Below, piece by piece: positions 12,581 to 13,645 of a stretch of 13,645 bases of DNA. A program made the position numbers and the translations under genes. Position 1 is the stretch's first letter. Every line of letters starts with the position of its first letter. A model generated the notes under the pieces. The model made no database searches. It saw only the letters and a list, made by a program, of their open reading frames with translations, and was not told where the DNA came from. The stretch is from CALXJM01 sp963930325 (lineage in GTDB: Bacteria > Bacillota > Clostridia > TANB77 > CAG-508), in NCBI GenBank assembly GCA_963930325.1, contig CAWVME010000014.1:1-13645 (forward strand), written 5' to 3'.

Positions 12581-13645
12581 ATGAAAAACAGAATTAAAGT
12601 AATGTTACTAGCAATAACCTTATTTCTAACTTTATTATGTTTGCCAAACATAGTAAATGCAGCTTCTGACTTTACACTAAAACAACTGGATTTTAATGCT
12701 ATACTTAATGAAGATGGAAGTATGCACGTAACAGAAACTTGGAATGTAAAAATCCATGACACGACTAATACTTTATTTAAAACATTTGCACTAGATTCTT
12801 CTAAGTATAAATCTATACAAGATGTAAATGTAGCAGAAGTGAAAAACGGAACGTTAAGTGCTTTTACACAAATTAATAACGAAATGTATCATGTTACTAC
12901 AGATTGCTTTTATGCACTAAGAACAAGTTCAAATGAATTTGAAATTGCGTGGGGAGTAAATAAAGACAGTGGAAACAGAACATATCAAATTAGTTATACT
13001 GTAGAGGATGCTGTAAAAAATTACAATGATTGTGCTGAACTTTATTGGCAGTTTGTTGGAAAAGATTTTTCATCTGATGTGGATTTAGTTACAGGAACGA
13101 TTAGATTACCATATGGAGCCACAAAAGAAGATATAAGAGCTTGGGCTCATGGACCATTAAATGGAAATATAAACATTGATAGTGCAACACAAGTTTTATT
13201 TGAAGTAGAATACTTAGATGCAAAAACAATGGTAGAAGTAAGACTTGCCTTGCCGACACAACTTTTTTCAATGAACACAAATAAAGAAAATATAGATAGA
13301 TTTGATACTATTTTATCTGAAGAACAAGCATGGGCAGATGAAGCAAATGCTACAAGAGAATATTATAGAGAAAAATTGGAAGAGGAAAGAGAGAGAAAAG
13401 AAACCATTCAAACAATTATGCTCATAGTATCAATCATTATTGGAATTGTTCTTATTTTCCAAATAAAAAAAGCAAGAGAGAGACTAAAAGAAAATAAAAA
13501 AATAAAACCAAGCATAAAACTTGAATATTATAGAGATATACCTAGAGAAGATGCTACACCAGCTGAGGCTGCGTACTTATATTATTTTCATAGTGGTGGA
13601 ATGAATTCTAAAATGGCAAAAATATTATCTAGTACGATGCTAGAC
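12581..13645 (+). CDS. DUF2207-type secreted/membrane protein, 3' end outside the window
   Basis: Partial gene; 355 codons are present and the frame is still open at the window edge. It starts with a signal peptide (hydrophobic 6-24, probable cleavage after VNA at 27). A long extracytoplasmic domain with beta-rich, Trp-containing stretches follows (LNEDGSMHVTETWNV, SYTVEDAVKNYNDCAELYWQFVG, IRLPYGATKEDIRAWAHGPLNG), as in DUF2207 proteins. A charged helix, rich in Glu and Arg, leads to a transmembrane segment at about 278-296. The cytoplasmic part begins EYYRDIPREDATPAEAAYLYYF, which also matches the DUF2207 layout. The molecular role of this family is unknown to me. AAAGGGG (12566-12572) lies eight bases before ATG 12581. 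The C-terminal part, usually with more membrane segments, lies beyond 13645. Confidence 0.8.
   Translation, partial: MKNRIKVMLLAITLFLTLLCLPNIVNAASDFTLKQLDFNAILNEDGSMHVTETWNVKIHDTTNTLFKTFALDSSKYKSIQDVNVAEVKNGTLSAFTQINNEMYHVTTDCFYALRTSSNEFEIAWGVNKDSGNRTYQISYTVEDAVKNYNDCAELYWQFVGKDFSSDVDLVTGTIRLPYGATKEDIRAWAHGPLNGNINIDSATQVLFEVEYLDAKTMVEVRLALPTQLFSMNTNKENIDRFDTILSEEQAWADEANATREYYREKLEEERERKETIQTIMLIVSIIIGIVLIFQIKKARERLKENKKIKPSIKLEYYRDIPREDATPAEAAYLYYFHSGGMNSKMAKILSSTMLD

Overview
The window is AT-rich, gene-dense DNA that fits a low-GC Gram-positive bacterium of the class Clostridia, probably a spore-former or a relative of one. The signs are strong AAAGGAGG-type ribosome binding sites, a coding bias toward AGA/AAA/ATA, a GerS-like protein beside an NdoA/MazF-type RNase, a YtaF-type sporulation membrane protein, and a Bacillus-type SMC. 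No species can be named from the sequence alone.

Layout. Positions 1-546 hold no gene. They carry four copies of a GTAG-headed palindromic element and two copies of a 38-bp direct repeat. Positions 547-2615 hold a SEDS-family (RodA/FtsW) gene followed closely by a dusB-type tRNA-dihydrouridine synthase gene, ended by paired inverted repeats. Positions 2768-3788 hold a GerS-like LolA-fold membrane-anchored protein and an mRNA interferase of the NdoA/MazF family with no antitoxin gene next to it. A long near-perfect hairpin separates these from a convergent HD-GYP protein gene (4801-3854, minus strand). The divergent smc gene (5021-8575) starts from a good sigma-A-type promoter. It meets a convergent ytaF gene (9260-8607, minus).

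Divergent from ytaF is a self-contained cassette: a near-consensus promoter, a 106-residue membrane protein with a very basic tail and atypical codon use, and an intrinsic terminator. It is followed by a P2A-type Ca2+-ATPase gene (9778-12435). The window ends inside a secreted/membrane DUF2207-type gene whose leader can fold into a small pseudoknot abutting its ribosome binding site.

How the genes work together. Most are ordinary single-function housekeeping genes: wall elongation, tRNA modification, chromosome condensation, calcium export and c-di-GMP turnover. No multi-gene novel system is evident. The parts most worth a second look are the REP-like repeat cluster, whose stems covary between copies; the antitoxin-less mazF beside gerS; the 106-residue orphan cassette; and the candidate structured leader before the DUF2207 gene. 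Several gene starts are moved from the longest reading frame because a ribosome binding site fits an internal ATG better (mazF, smc, ytaF and the 106-residue gene).
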